Shown: positions 12,533-25,594, numbered from the stretch's first letter. The stretch: DNA of 64,000 nucleotides from Notospermus geniculatus (GCA_002633025.1 NMRB01000634.1:45641-109640); one strand, 5' to 3'. A program made the numbers and translations. Notes: generated by a model from the sequence alone, not told the origin.

Positions 12533-13547
12533 TTTACAACCACAGTGACAGTCACGGATTGAAGTCGGTATACTATAAATCCACAGGCATGAAAGAATGT
12601 ACCGTAGTTCACAACCTGGCCTAGCTTAGGCCTTTTTACACAGGCCTACTCAGTACCGGTATGTTTCCTGTGCTATGGCAAACTTGCCTAGTGACACCTG
12701 GGCAGACACAGGCCTGGACAAGTTAGAAGGAATTAGTAAAAGAAGGTGGGCGGCGACACGTCAATCAAGACAAAATGCAAGAGATTAGCATTGCAATGGG
12801 AAAGAATTGGGTCAGTTTTTGAAAGGACAGTTTTTTGACAGAATTCACTTGTTCACTTCTTGCATGAATTTAGCACAGAAAGCAGCGGGTCTGCTGTTGT
12901 TAGTATGAATGGGTGTCTCTGTACGAAAACCTCCTGAAGATTTGAGAGGCGATCTGGCGGACTGGAGGGGTGATTTACGCCCAAATGTTGAGGATGTACG
13001 AGACATTTTATCAGCAGAGAGTATTCAGGTATTTCAGGGATTTCAGGGATTGTTTACAATGGAAACCATGACGTCAGAAATAGCAGCCCCAGCTTCCGAT
13101 TCGTAAAAAATACCTTCTGAAAATCTTATAAACTACAAATTAAACCTATAATTAATTACAGAAAGTATGAAATTATTATTTCTATCTAAATAAAATGCTA
13201 ATATCTTGCTGAAATAGTATCATGAATAAAAAAGTGCCAGCAGGTTTTGGCCTAAATAAATCAACGGCTAGCTCCTTTTTCCAAGGTGACCTTGACCTTA
13301 TGACTAATCCCCTGTCGTCGAGGGCAGAGACCAGTCTAACCTTGACCTTTCATTTTGGTCTTTCTTCGTTGAATAGCCGATCAGTTTTACTTCAACTAGT
13401 CTCCCATCCAGGTAACAATGCAGGCATCCTACTACACAGCGATGTACAACAAAAATACACGTATATTTTTCCATGGTAACGGGGTTGGAAATCTCCATAA
13501 TGACGTCACTGAAATGGTGTCCGTCACTTCAGGGAAGTTTAGCCAAA
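12533..13547. promoter_or_regulatory. Head-to-head intergenic region, possible shared promoter
   Basis: The coiled-coil gene starts leftward at 12532 and VPS11 starts rightward at 13548. The 1015-bp interval should hold both 5' UTRs and promoters. No TATA box stands out. It includes TGACGTCA-type, CRE-like half-palindromes (TGACGTCAGA near 13070, TGACGTCAC near 13501) and an ACTTCAGG stretch just before the VPS11 ATG. Regulation is inferred from geometry only. Confidence 0.45.
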
Positions 13548-13562
13548 ATGGCTTTTCTCCAG
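13548..13562 (+). CDS. VPS11: 15-nt first coding exon of VPS11
   Basis: ATGGCTTTTCTCCAG encodes MAFLQ and is followed directly by GTTTGT. The next exon starts after TTTTTTCAG at 13949 with WRRFNFFDKE. Human VPS11 starts with the equivalent MAAYLQWRRFVFFDKE, which fixes this very small exon despite its size. Confidence 0.9.
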
Positions 13563-16500
13563 GTTTGTTTCCTCTTTGAAAAAGTCATCAAATTCACTTA
13601 TTTTCTTTCAATCGAAATGCTATTTTTAAGTACACATGGTAGAAAATGTAGATTATTTAGATTGCTGGTCTATTACACAAGTGAAAAGGCTGAAATTAGG
13701 GTTCTGATGTGAATTTATGGAGGTGTGTCGTCCTGTGATATCCTACTCACTGCTGTCATACAGAGAGAGTAGGGGATTCCCCAATAAGCCAACACCCCCA
13801 GCCCCACCAACATCACCCCCAGCCCCACCCCACCCGGGCAAAGTACCATAAATTGCGGACCGTGTTTACACGGCGTCAGTCACAATGGCAATGCATGCCA
13901 TCGACAGCATGCCTACGATGTCACGCCACTTGGCTGTTATTTTTTCAGTGGCGTCGATTCAACTTCTTTGACAAGGAGGTTCTCAAACACCCAGATACAA
14001 GCGAAGCATTCGATAAACTCAAGGTGAGTGTTGTCATCATTATTTAAAGGACCACGGCATTGCCACTTTTTCTCGACAGCCGGCGCCACTGAGCCACTCT
14101 CCAACCAAGGGACTAACTAGGTTGTCGGCGAATTGACCCGATTTACTACGTGCATTTTGTAATGCATTTTTGTAGTTTGTCTTACTGCCACTAGGTGGCT
14201 CCCTCTACGTCGCCAGTCAAATAACGCATTTGAGATCCAATATCGTACTCCTTAAAATACATGAAAGCATCTCAAAGTGACTCAGCAAGTGGTAATGATG
14301 TCTCACTTCTCAGCCTGCCCAGCCTCAACATATACCAGGCATGGGCCTAGCTAATGTCAATGAAACTTGTCGAAACTGTAATTGTGAGATCCCTCCTGCT
14401 GTCATCAACACTTCTTTCTGAATGGTCCTCGCCAGGTGCACCAGTGAGGGCAAATGTATAAAATGCAAGTTCTATTTTCATATTTTAAAAAAACGTAACA
14501 GCTGCTCTGGATTTATATGATTTAACTGCTATTCTTTAATTTGCAGGATATAATCATTACTGGTTGTGCCAGTGGGCGTGGCCAGATCATCATCGCCGAC
14601 TGTGAGGGTATGATATACCTCATCAACCGGCAGCTAGAGATCACGACATTTAAGGCATACGCTATTCGAGTATCGCACCTGACACAGCTCAAACAACACA
14701 ATATTCTAGTCACTATCGGGGTAAGTAAAACCAGATACTGCTGATATCTTGGATTTGATTGTCAGTTAGACTCGGTGCTCATATCGGATACTAGAAAGGG
14801 TACTTTCTTCAACAGGGTAGGTTTCCAAGTTAGTGCTCTCGGCTCACGAACCAGTATCATTAACTGTTCTTCCATTATTTCAGGAGGATGAAGTCGGGGT
14901 AAATCCACTGATAAAAGTTTGGAATCTTGATAAGGTGAGAGTCCTTCCTCGAACTGTTACTCTGTGTATTTACTTCAGGCGTAATGTAATGTAACTTTAT
15001 TGTGACAGAGAATTGTACAAGAAAAGTTTCGAGGGTCGAAGCACAAGCACTTCAGGTGTCTATTGTAAACAATGATCACTGATGTTTGGTTGTGACAGTC
15101 GCCTACTTTTTCCAGAGCGGGTTATACAAATGTTTCAGACCATTTCTCGTTGGTTTCAGATTGACAAGACTGGGACACCAACATGTACGAGAATAACCCG
15201 GGCCATTCCTGGCAACCAGCCGACACCGGTAAGTTGAGGCATGACCCTGATGCCTTCTTTTTTCACTTGTGCAGGTCAATGATGGAGTGGCTGGTGTGCT
15301 TGATAATCAGTTGACAGTCAGTCCAAGCCAAATCTGGAGTGTCTATTTCACGATTACTTTCTCTGAGGCTGCTGCTACGAATGCTGTTTCATTTCCTAGC
15401 TGACGCTCACTTCATACAACTTTGTCTCTCTGATTCCAGGTCCAGTGCCTGACAGTAGCCGAGAATCTGAACTACATGGCTGTTGGCTTTGAGAATGGAT
15501 GTGTTCTGTTGTTCAAAGGAGATGTCACCAAAGACAGGTTGGTATTTTATTTGCTTGGGCCAAGGCCAGGACAAATGCACCCTTCATCACAGCACACAAA
15601 TGATCCGGGGCCATGGTAAGAACCACTCGTACCTCAGGATGAGACAAATCAGATTTTACCTGACTCTTTTCACTACCAGTACTGGGTTGTGGTAGATAAA
15701 AACAAATTCCCTGAACTGTCAGTACTTGGTAATGCGAAGTATGGTAAATTCCGTTTTTCTGTAGAGTGCTGCCATCTGCACTTGAAAGTATGAACTAACA
15801 AACGTTGGAGAAACTTGTCCAGTGTTTCTATCACATTGGTCAAGTTTACTCCCTTCCCAATTCCATCATCCTGTAACCATGGTAACACTTCTCGATCCGT
15901 CTGCCGATTCCAGACACAGTAAACAACGTATTGTCCATGAGAGTCCTCGACCAATCACAGGCCTCGCCTTCAAGACGTCAAGTAGCCAGACTGTCCTGTA
16001 TGTTGCGACAGAGTACAGTACGATGTCGGTGCTAATAAGCCACAAAGACAAAGACATGAAGGTAAGAAGAACTGTGCCGTAAAGAATCAAATTCACAGGT
16101 GCCATAAAGAATCAAACCCACTGGTGCCATAAAGAATCAAACCCACTGGTGCCATGAAGATTCAAATCCACTGGTGCCGTAAAGAATCAAATCCAGTGGT
16201 GCCGTAAAGAATCAAATCCACTGGTGCCGTAAAGAATCAAACCCACTGGTGCCGTAAAGAATCAAACCCACTGGTGCCACCGTGATCCAGCTGATGCCTT
16301 CTTTTGGATTTCTTCCAGAATGTCCTGGACCAACATGGTTGTAAAATAGGATGCTCGGTGATGAGTGACGTGTCGCAGGATAATCAGTTTGTCATTGGTC
16401 GGAGTGATGTAAGTATGTACCTCACACAAAAGTTGGTTTTCACGAAATCTTGAAAAATTCCTGTAGTTCTTGAATAAACCTTTGACTGTCTTTCCAGGCT

Positions 16501-19500
16501 GTCTACTTCTACCAACCTGACGGCCGAGGGCCCTGTCTTGCCTTCGAAGGGGAGAAACTTCACTTGACCTGGTTCCGAGGTTACCTCGTGGTCGTTGGTC
16601 GGGATGCAAAAGCCATGCCACGGTCTACCGGACTGTAAGTTTATTTCACGGAGCAGTGCCTTTAGAAATTTTTCTCAAAACTTTCACTATCATTGATGTG
16701 TTGTCGTTATAATTCAGGGGCCAGTCGCTTGAGATGCACCTTGTGACCATCTACGATATCCAGAATAAGTTCATCGCATACTCAGCCCTCGTACCTGAGG
16801 TTATCGACGTCGTGAGTGAGTGGGGGTCGTTGTACGTTCTAGCTGGAGACAGAAAGGTGAGGTTCAATCCCCGACGGACCTATTCTTCATGTAATACTGA
16901 TAGAGATGGCGACTCACTTTGACAGGGCAGGTACTCTCCGGGCACTCTGGTTTCCTCCTGCTGTGCAAATATTTCCCCAGTATCGGCTCGAACGCCAATG
17001 ATGCAGTTTGTTGTTTGGCTCTCAATGTAATATTCAATCCAGAGGCCTTGATTCCAACCTGTGTTAATTTCACCCTACTCTGTTTGTTTCAGTTCTATCA
17101 CCTACAGGAAAAGGATACTCAGACCAAACTGGAGATGCTGTTTCGAAAGAATCTTTACCCTGTAGCTATCAAGTACGTAAATAATCTTGGCTAGAGGTTT
17201 TACCGGTGTCTCTCTTTTCTGCTACAGTAAGTTAATCTGCCCATGGCAAAAATAGAACGAGTTGACAAATACATGGTTATATAGGTCATGAGAAGACCAA
17301 GCTGAACTTACAGAATCTGCCTTGTCATTGCCTGTTGTCTGTATCATATCTCCTTGAACTGTCTTCCCTTTCTAGCCTCGCCAAGACTCAGCAGTATGAC
17401 CAGGATGGACTGACGGACATCTTCAGACAGTATGGTGATCATCTTTACAGGTAGGGATGAAAATCCTTGTTGGTTTATGTGGGGAAAGCACCAGATTTTT
17501 TCTGCAGCTTTTGACGAGTCACTCCACCCAAAACCAAGCCATTGGCTCAGATAATACGTGTACATCAAGTCTATGCCTCACTCCAAAAATCTCCACGTCC
17601 GTTGTTGAATGTTTTGAATGCTCCTGTTTCCAGCAAAGGTGACCACGATGGTGCTATAACGGAATACATCAAAACGATTGGAAAGTTAGAGGCCTCGTAT
17701 GTAATCAGGCGGGTAAGTGCATGATCTCGTTTGGCCCCGAAGTTGCCTACGAGTTGCATGGAGTTCCTTAAGAGGGTTTTAAGAAAAACACCTGGCATCT
17801 GGGAACTGCAGAGGCAAAAATATGTCAGGCTAGAAACAAAAGATTAAGAAACATACCGGTAGATCTACTGAAAAATTGGACTGCTTGTCCTCAAATCATT
17901 CTCCCATAGCAAGGCTTTCGTCTCGCTTCTCTTCATACACTTGTGAGTGGATGAAGAAAACCGAGGATAGGTAAACCCTGCTGTGGGAGGATGATTTCTA
18001 ATCGACTTTTCTGTTCCCAGTTTCTCGATGCCCAGAGAATCCACAACCTGACGGCTTATCTTCAAGCCCTGCACAAAGCACAGCTAGCCACGGAGGATCA
18101 TACAACACTGCTATTGAACTGTTATACCAAGCTCAAGGATGAGTCCAAGTTAGATGCATTTATTATGGTAAGTCACTCAGGCTTGATCTTGGGGCAGTTA
18201 CTGGCACATGTGGTTGAAGTGGCCCAGGCCTATGTGGGCCTAGGTCTCCATGTAAACGCAACCAAGTCAGTGGTGGATAGACTGGTTTCAGTTTGTCTAC
18301 TGAGAGATCTCTAGGAACTGTCAGTCCCTTGGTAAATGTGTCCCTCCACAGCAAAACCATCGTCACCCTTAGCTTGCCAGGGTGAGACCAAATGTTTGTC
18401 AATTTCAATATTTTCTGCCTATTGTGAAATCTGAAACAATCTATTTCTTCCATTCTTTCCTGGTGTCATCTTAGTCTGTTGAGGCTCACCTTCTAAGCGA
18501 CATGTGTCTGATTTTGTTGTGGAAGGTCACAAATTCGAGTCATACATATATTTTTAAAAATCACCAAATTTTATTCCATTCTCTTCATCTCTGCTTCCAT
18601 TTCTCCAGACCAAAGACAGAGAACATGTGGACTTCGACGTCGAAACGGCCATCAAAGTGTGCCGCCAGGCGGGGTATTACAAGCACGCCCTCTATCTTGC
18701 GGAGAAGCACTTACAGCACGACTGGTACCTGAAGATACAACTAGAAGATATCAAAGACTATCAGAAGGCGTTAGAATACATCGGGAAGCTGGACTTCTGG
18801 GCGGTAAGTCATTGGACAGATTCTGTTCTGATGTTTCTCGCTGCCAGTTGCAGAAATTGGAATAGTAAGGCCCGTTTTTACTTCAGTGGATTCCAGGCCT
18901 TGTGTTTTGAGGCGAGTGAAAAACTGCTCACCTGAGAAAATAGAGATTCCTATTGTTCTCAGCGAGCAGTTTTTCACTAGCCTCAAAACACAAGGCCTGG
19001 AATTCTGCTGCAGTTTGTGGTGAGCCAAGAGGTTTTCCCCCAGGGTATTGGGATAATTAACAGGCAGTGCACTGTTAAACCATCGAAGATTTATCCAAAA
19101 CCATGTGAAAACTGCGCCGCTCACCGCAAATCATGGTGGAATTCACTGTAGACAGTGGAAACGGGTCTTTAGGGTTAGGGTTAAAGAAAAGAATTCTTTG
19201 GAAAACCACAGTAACTTTTGTTGAGATCAGCCTACCTTATATTTGTTCTTCTCTGTTTTTGGCTCACCTCCTTTGACTCATCTGAAACGTGAGCTCTTAC
19301 CATGGCACAGCGTCTGTCTTCAGTGAGCATCATCGTCATCAATGGGTGGCACACTTCTCAACCACTTGGTTCCGAAATTTGAAAGTTTCTTAACAACTGG
19401 ATACCAAATTGCCATGGCGATTTCATTTATGTTCTTGTCGTTTTCTTGCAGGCCGACGGCAATCTTAAGACGTACGGGAAGATGCTGATGAGCGAGGTCC

Positions 19501-22500
19501 CACAGCAGACGACAGAACTTCTGAAGCGTTTGTGCACAGATTACAAACCAAGTGATAGTATGTATCTACCATGTTCTCTGATACTTGTGCATCATTGTGG
19601 TCAATAACCTTAAATTTTGATATCAGGTGAAGGCAAACTCCCTCACCCAGTTTTCAGTATCTAGTGTATCTCGTCATAAGTTCGTACGGGGAAGGTCACA
19701 ATGCCAGTTTTGTCTTTGTCTTTCAGAGCCACTGGTTGATGATTCCAACCTCTATGGAGGTAAGTCTGCAGTCATACTGTCTGAGTCATATTCACCCTCA
19801 AGTTTGTCAATTTTGTCAATCTATAAATTCAGGTAGTCTTTTCACTCCCAACCAGCACCCTTAATTCCCTATCAGTGGCAGTTTTGCCAAACCATGAGCA
19901 GGCATACACGGCTCACAAAGGTGGTTCTCGTGCTTGCCATGGTTTCTCAGCGACAGCAAGCCATAGTTGCCTGAGTTATGAAAGCAGCCACGGCAAGCCA
20001 TACATGTAGTAGCCTGAGTTATGTCAGTGTCTGGACTTAAGAAAGATTGGAAAGAGAGAATTCATACGTTAAACTGGTGTCTGATGACTTATTCTAATTC
20101 CAGAAAACATTCCAAGGATCCAGAAAGCCAATGCTGACGAGTTCATTCACATTTTCGTCAACAATTCAGAGAAGTTGACAGAGTTTTTGGAACATATGGT
20201 GAAGGTATGTACGGTAAACACCACACCCTGTGTGGTGGGGTTTGGGATAGAGAAACATAGTCAAGGGGCATGCACTCAAGTGGAACGTGTTCCACAGATG
20301 TGGGCCTGCAACAGCGAAGCACCTGCCTCCACTTGTGGTAAGACTGAATCTTGGTACCTCCAGGAATGACTAGACAGTTGGTCTGTAGATGTTGCTCGCT
20401 TTAGTCCAAAGTTAGTGAACGATTTGTCAATCCCTTTCTCACCATTTCAGGTTCAACCAAACTCACCCAGCCTCGTCTATGACACACTCCTAGAACTCTA
20501 TCTCCATGATATCATACATGAAGCAGACATTTCAGTGAGTATCCTTGACTTGTTGCGTTGTTTGAGCTGTATACAGTTTCTAGTGTTTGAGCTGTATACA
20601 GTTTCTAGTGTTTGAGCTGTATATACATGTAGTTTCTAGTGTGAGCTGTATACAGTTTCTAGTGTTTGAGTTGTATATATAGTTTCTAGTGTTTGAGCTG
20701 TATACAGTTTCCAGTGTTTGAGCTGTATATAGTTTCTAGTGTTTGAGCTGTATATATAGTTTCTAGTGTGTTGTGTGTTTGTGGACACCTCTGTGAAGAG
20801 GACTCCCCTCCATCAAGAAGTAAAAAGTCAGCCCTGTATTGAGTCCCCTTCTGTCCGCCCCCTGTGGTCTGGATGTTCTTCAATTCTATACTGTTTGTCA
20901 GTCCCGAGGATGTCCCTAACAGAGAGGGTCCATGGTAGGCCCCTAAACCGTATCATCTAAACGACCAGCAGCATTACACTTGGGATTGTTTTCTTCTTCA
21001 GGCCAAAACTGAGAAAGAGATGAAGACACTAGACTTACTACAGAATCCTGACGTGAGTAAAGTTGACCACAGTTCTATGAAAAATTGCTCCATCAATCTT
21101 GTGAAAGTAGGAATGTTAGAGAGTTTTCATAATTGCCCCGATAGACCTACAATTACATTTCGGTTACAATTTTCTATCGTCTGAGTAGGCCCGAACGATA
21201 GATAGGCGTAGTTGTCGGCTTAACTGGGCAGTTGCGAAAACTCGCTGTTGAATCCTGACGGTCGGTCGGACTCCCCACACTTTGTTGTCAACATCAGCAT
21301 GCAGGACTGCCAGTCAAAAGTGATGTCACTATGAGCCACTGAACAAGCTCTGTAGATTCTTTACCAACGATCCTTGTGTAAACATGCGTTGTGATTTTCT
21401 TCTTGTTAGGCGGGCTACGACGTCAACCAAGCCCTCGTCTTGTGCCAAATGAACAACTTCAAACCAGGCATCCTCTACCTCTACGAGAAGGCCCGGCTGT
21501 ACCAACAGATTCTGCGATATCACATCGAACACAACGAATATTCCCATGTGATAGACACATGTAAAAAGTTCGGGTAGGTTGATACATTTCATCATTTTTT
21601 TATGACAACTTAAATCTCTCTATGGGCAAAGTTGGCTCTCTCTCTCTATGGGCAAGTTGGCTCTCTATGGGCAGATTAGCTCTCTATGGGCAACTCAGCC
21701 GTAGAAAATTATGGACAGTTGTTTGTGTCGCTGGTCGAGGCATGAGGCTGCAGTTACGTAGAGCTACACTCACAAGGACACACTGGTTAACAAAGGCGTC
21801 ACAAATGGTTCACAAGCCACTGTTAACAGACATGTACGTGTACTGTGTAGCTCTATGTAATCGCAAACAACAATTTGCCAGAGAAGTCGATCATTGAGTT
21901 TGGCCCATACCGGCATCATTAAACACCTCATATTTTCCTGATTTCAGCTCGTTAGACCCGGGCCTCTGGGTGCAGGCCCTGGCGTATTTCGCCAAGAGAG
22001 AAGAGAACTGTAAGCCACAGATTATGGAAGTCTTGTCTCATATCGACAAAAAGAATCTTCTCCCTCCACTCCTGGTCCTGCAGACGCTGGCGCATAACTC
22101 CACGGCAACGCTCGCCGTGATTAAGGTGATTATTTTCCGTTTCTCTGCATAGATTTCTTTGAAAGATATTGTGGGGGACTTTACTGCTGTCAGAGGAAGT
22201 GTCGGTCCTGGAACATCACAAAATTTGATGTCACAGATGTCACAATGTCATCCATAATGACGCTGAGGTCATGGCCTCTGTCTGTGTCTGTGCAATTTGT
22301 GATGTTCTGGGACTGCTAACAGGCGGTCTCTGATGACAGTAACACCTCCCATTGAGAGCTAGCTAAGTGCCACGTATGGAATTCTGTAGACAACATTGGG
22401 TAACCATAGACAACATTGGGTAACGTCACACTTGATTCATTGCAGGATTACATCACGCGGCGTCTGCAGCAGGAGAACGATCAGATCGCGGAAGACGAGC

Positions 22501-24487
22501 GACTCATCAAACAGTACAGCGTCGATACGGAGAAGATGAGGAACCAAATTGAAGAACTCAAAACTAGGTGAGTGTTTGAGGCTGATTCAGGAGTCAACCT
22601 TGGAGATAACATCCCGTGAATCGTAATCTTACTGTGGTTGAAAGCCAGGATAGAACTGAAGTATTTTGTGTTTGGAGGTGACTGAGGTTCCAGCTATTGG
22701 AGCTCTGGGGCTTCATTCACAAACCTTCTGCTGGACTTGCTGCTTAAAAACATGTGACTTATAAAATCTTGCATCCCTTTATGGACTCACGCCAGCTCAA
22801 TGAAAGGATTGCCACCAGGATGTACTGATCCTGAATTACAAAGGAGTATTCGGTCAGATTTCATGTACATCTAAGTGGCTCATATGTTTTTGTTGTTTTT
22901 CAGTGCCAAAATCTTCCAAGTGACCAAGTGTAGCATCTGTAACGAACCTTTGGAACTGCCGTCGGTCCATTTTCTCTGCCAGCATTCATACCACTTAGAG
23001 TAAGTTTCATTTGAATTAACTCTGGGGCAAGAATCTGATCTCCTGTGTTGCGAAAATAACAAAGGCGGTAGGCCTAATATAATGCTCCTCCAAGTGAGAA
23101 TTTTGCCGTGGATGTTGTCTCTTATGGGCAACGCAACCATAGAATTTAGAAAACTATGGGCAGTCGTTTGTGTCATTGGTCTCACCGTAAGTCCTACAGA
23201 AACAAACAATAGTGAGTTGCCCATTGAGAGTCAACTTGTATAAGGAACTCTCACATGGAGCATTGCCAGGCAGCTTCTGCGGACAGGATTGACAGACAGG
23301 CTTCCTTCATGATAGTCCTTCTTCACCGTAAATGAAACACCTTCAGATTCATCGGTCGTGTTGCAACGATTTATGTCTGACTTTTGCTTTTTGATTCATT
23401 CCGAATATCCGTCTATTTCCAGATGTTTTGAAAGCTACGCGGAGAACGAATCCGAATGCCTCTCCTGCATGCAGGAGAACCGTAAGATTATGGATATCAT
23501 CCGTGCACAGGAGCAGAGTCGATCGCTACACGAACAATTCCACCATCAGTTGGAGGCTGCACAAGATGGCTTTGCCGTTGTGGCTGACTATTTCGGACGG
23601 GGTGTCTTCAATAAGGTAAAGATAGGTTTCCTTTGCTTCGTGCTCTAAAGACGCCCATCCTCGTGAGATTTTATCGTGCAAGTTGGCTCACTATGGGCAA
23701 CACAACCATAGAATCTATGGGCAGCGGTTTGTGTCACGGGTCTCAGCATAAATCCCACGGAAAGCAAAGAGGGTGAATTGACCATTGAGAGCGAGCTCAT
23801 ATGAGAAAACTGTAGAGAATTTGGAGCATTTCCAGTGTGTTTATGCAAAGATTGTGTATAGTGTATTGATTTTGGATCTGTTGATTGTGTGTGCATTGAC
23901 TCTGAACATGTAGAGATTCTAATTTCAAATCAAATTTCGTTCCATTTCAGGTGACTTTGATTACTGACGCCCCATCAAGTCGTCCACAGTTGACAACGCC
24001 ACCTGTGGATCCAACAGCCCAACGTGAGCTCCTGCTGCAGCAGCCCGTGAACAAACCAACCCAACCTGAACCCAAACCAGCTGCGCAACCAAAATATAAA
24101 CCAGCTGCTAGGCAACCTCAGGCAGCTCCACGACAACCTGAAGTGAGACAACCAGTCCCGGCCGCCCAACCAAGACAAGTGGCCCAAAGAGGCAGTCCGT
24201 ACGAAACCAGGACTCCGCCTAAACAACTGGTTCCACAACGACAACCAGCCGTTCCGAGAACAACGCAGGAATCAAAACCATCGCCGAGGCCATCGCCACG
24301 CCCGGCAGTGAAAACTTACCCGTTTGATTCCAAACAAAACGCAGCCAGTGCGCAAAATCCTTTCGATTCGTTGCCATCTTCAAAACCGTCGAATCCATTC
24401 GATGATTCGCCAAGTCCAACGAATCCATTCGGGAAAGCTACGAACCCGTTTGACGATGAAGGGGAGTCTAAAAACCCCTTTGATTGA
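13548..24487 (+). CDS. VPS11: VPS11, core subunit of HOPS/CORVET tethering complexes
   Basis: Twenty-six exons splice in phase to 1078 residues: 13548-13562, 13949-14023, 14547-14720, 14884-14934, 15160-15228, 15440-15537, 15914-16061, 16319-16408, 16498-16634, 16718-16856, 17093-17172, 17376-17450, 17634-17712, 18021-18167, 18609-18803, 19452-19557, 19727-19759, 20104-20204, 20451-20534, 21002-21052, 21410-21573, 21948-22125, 22446-22567, 22904-22999, 23423-23615, 23951-24487. The start MAFLQ|WRRFNFFDKE matches animal VPS11. An N-terminal beta-propeller (to about residue 330) is followed by an alpha-solenoid (EKDTQTKLEMLF, YGDHLYSKGDHDGA, NLTAYLQALH, HALYLAEKH, LAHNSTATLAVI), a helix before the RING, and the RING-H2 (CSICNEPLELPSVHFLCQHS, then HLECFESY and CLSC). 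VPS11 links HOPS/CORVET subunits for endosome-lysosome fusion; its RING is associated with E3 activity. The last exon adds a Pro/Gln-rich tail of about 150 residues with five NPF motifs, absent from the human protein as I recall it. Confidence 0.96.
14078..14265. repeat. Dispersed repeat in VPS11 intron 2
   Basis: The stretch from GGCGCCACTG-x-GCCACTCTCC through GTTGTCGGCGAAT, TTTTTGTAGT and CTAGGTGGCTCCCTC to TCGT-CTCCTT recurs at 27837-28003 and 39358-39527. The three copies are diverged. No terminal repeats or coding capacity are evident. Confidence 0.65.
16074..16278. repeat. 25-bp minisatellite in VPS11 intron 7
   Basis: About eight head-to-tail copies of a 25-bp unit start at 16074, 16099, 16124, 16149, 16174, 16199, 16224 and 16249. 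The unit reads GTGCCGTAAAGAATCAAA then YCCACTG. Only a few positions vary between units. Confidence 0.92.
18871..19170. mobile_element. Dispersed inverted-repeat element with nested hairpin
   Basis: CCCGTTTTTACTTCAGTGGA at the left pairs with TCCACTGTAGACAGTGG-type sequence near 19130-19165. Internal features are GTTTGTGGTGAGC and GCTCACCGCAAATCATGG. Related copies lie at about 31545-31710, 52115-52285 and 52960-53115. In this copy a second hairpin (18893-19000, arms CCAGGCCTTGTGTTTTGAGG and its complement) is inserted; the matching place in the second VPS11 copy (31557-31570) lacks it. Confidence 0.65.
20556..20772. repeat. 25-bp minisatellite in VPS11 intron 19
   Basis: About eight copies of GAGCTGTATACAGTTTCTAG plus TGTTT, some with ATATATAG variants. 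The equivalent array in the second block (about 32865-32995) has fewer units, so array length differs between the two copies. Confidence 0.9.
21110..21250. mobile_element. Foldback element in VPS11 intron 20
   Basis: GAGAGTTTTCATAATTGCCC at the left pairs with the reverse of GGGCAGTTGCGAAAACTCG at the right, and CTATCGTCTGAGTAGG lies near the turn. The same hairpin is present in the second VPS11 copy at about 33348-33478. Confidence 0.6.
22183..22345. mobile_element. Foldback element in VPS11 intron 22
   Basis: CTGTCAGAGGAAGTGTCGGT with GGAACATCACAAAATTTG pairs with CAATTTGTGATGTTCTGGGA and GGCGGTCTCTGATGACAG. The second VPS11 copy carries the same hairpin at about 34457-34612, with a further unrelated element right after it (34625-34962). 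Confidence 0.65.
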
Positions 24488-24540
24488 ACATTCCTAATTA
24501 AATAGGCCCGTTGAGTGAGACTGTTCTGTCCTCCAGTGAA

Positions 24541-24687
24541 GGCAGTATCTCCACTTCTGATCAGTGGGAGTGTTGTTGATTAAAGTAACAGCTGTACTCT
24601 ACTCTACAATGCACTAGGCAGTACATGATTGAGCTGTTCCATCAGTTGCCTGTATTCCCACTGATCTGAAGTCCTGGAGATACTGGC
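24541..24687. mobile_element. Inverted-repeat element in VPS11 3' UTR
   Basis: GGCAGTATCTCCACTTCTGA with TCAGTGGGA pairs with TCCCACTGATCTGAAGTCCT and GGAGATACTGGC. Copies lie at about 37103-37262 (second VPS11 block) and 57893-58026, with a partial copy near 61308-61360 (CAGTATCTCC, CAGTGGGAGTACGT). The element is only 54 bp after the VPS11 stop codon, so it should be transcribed as part of the mRNA. Confidence 0.7.
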
Positions 24688-25594
24688 ATTGTAGGGCCAA
24701 TGTGATGAGATATATGGACACACACCTGTAGAATATAGAGTCTGTGATGATTGATGCCAGAATTGACTTTAAATGTACGGCAATCATGACCTGTGATTGA
24801 TGGGGTTCGGTGAGGACTCGTGATCGTGTTTCTTAACAAGATGTGCTGGGTTATGGGTGCTAAGAGCCGCTTTGAGAGAAAATCTTCGCCTTGATGTCAG
24901 TGATAATGAGATTATCGCCACTTCTTCACAGAAAGATGTCGCTGCGACCGTATCAGGCCTTTTCATTGTCTTCAGGACGTCATCTCCATGGAATATGAAG
25001 AGCATGAAGACACAGTACAGTACAGTGTGATCGTTGACGTTCCATACAACGTCACAGTAGAAAAGTTGATACAATCGCAGCGCCATCTAATGATAGAAAA
25101 AGAATGGCTACAACCCCATTGTATGTTGATAATTATGTCAGCTAAATTTGTTAAAATTTGGTGACGGTGTTCCTCCATGTGAGAGTGTTCTTATGGGAGT
25201 TGACTCTCAGTGGCCATTCCATGGGTGAATTTCCCACAAACTCTTCTGCGGAGTGGCTCCTTAAGGGTCCCTATAGGCAGTCAGCAATTGGGCCCATATC
25301 AGTGTGGTCACTTCATCACAGGTGGCGCTAGCAACTGACAACTTACGGATTTTGCCTCAAATGTTGATGTTTATTGTATTTTACTTGCAATACATGTGAG
25401 AGTCATATTCTCATGCCAGCTGATCAGTGTAATGAGAACACCAAAATGCCTTCGAGGAGGCTGCCTGTATGGTCCCTTTAAGTGTAGGATTTTGTGATTT
25501 CTGACACATGTCATGCTCTGCTGAAGGTTTATTCTATGTGTACATAAAGAAATGTATATGAGAAGTGATGTGCTGTGTTAAACATGTACAGTGC

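Noticed and set aside
23975-24428. Minus-strand frames opposite the VPS11 tail
   Set aside because: They are shadows of the Pro/Gln-rich coding exon on the plus strand.
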